From positions 1 through 5,010 of the forward strand of contig JBBTCW010000016.1 of the NCBI GenBank assembly GCA_038043025.1: a stretch of DNA of 5,010 nt, read 5' to 3'. Below the pieces are notes generated by a model. That model was given only the letters and a program-made list of their open reading frames with translations. It was not told where the DNA came from and searched no databases. A program made the translations under genes and the position numbers. Source of the DNA: O2-02-FULL-42-9 sp038043025 (lineage in GTDB: Bacteria; Pseudomonadota; Gammaproteobacteria; UBA12402). Of this stretch, positions 5,002 through 5,010 are shown in pieces. The number at the start of each line of letters is the position of its first letter. Position 1 is the stretch's first letter.

Positions 5002-5010
5002 TCCTGGAAG

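Overview
The window looks like chromosomal accessory DNA of a gammaproteobacterium. It is moderately AT-rich, its Shine-Dalgarno sites are GGAG/GAGG-like, and its proteins resemble proteobacterial families. An intracellular or Legionella/Coxiella-type lineage is possible, but this is only an impression from the 455-residue orphan protein and the IS debris; nothing in the window fixes the taxon.

Layout. Positions 1-146 hold a short hairpin, a perfect 12-bp tandem duplication and a TATAAT box. They lead into a plus-strand ORF (147-644) that is the N-terminal third of an IS1380-like transposase and is probably dead. Converging on it is a minus-strand gene (729-2096) for a 455-residue protein of no family I recognise by name. 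Its central region has an H-x-E...C...C pattern in an alpha/beta context that could be a deaminase (CDA) fold. In front of this gene, 2097-2209 carries three perfect head-to-tail 11-bp repeats framed by a 5-bp inverted repeat. Further right is a tightly coupled minus-strand pair: a SWIM zinc-finger protein (2914-4761) whose stop overlaps the start of a DUF2293 zinc-ribbon protein (2210-2917) by 4 bp.

The right end (4762-5010) has no convincing gene but is dense in structure: four consecutive GC-rich hairpins in otherwise AT-rich DNA. The outer two are diverged copies of one palindromic unit, with a compensatory base-pair change. A sigma70-like promoter faces left at the window edge and the innermost hairpin is an intrinsic terminator. 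The block could therefore be a roughly 150-nt small RNA, a leader/attenuator for the SWIM-DUF2293 operon, or a REP/MITE-like palindromic element.

How the genes may work together. SWIM and DUF2293 are very probably co-transcribed and translationally coupled; their cellular function is unknown. The 455-residue gene is downstream on the same strand, but it has its own repeat-bearing leader, a TATAAT box and a good ribosome site, so it is probably a separate unit. Its position beside transposase debris suggests horizontal acquisition. No intergenic gap exceeds 300 bases.
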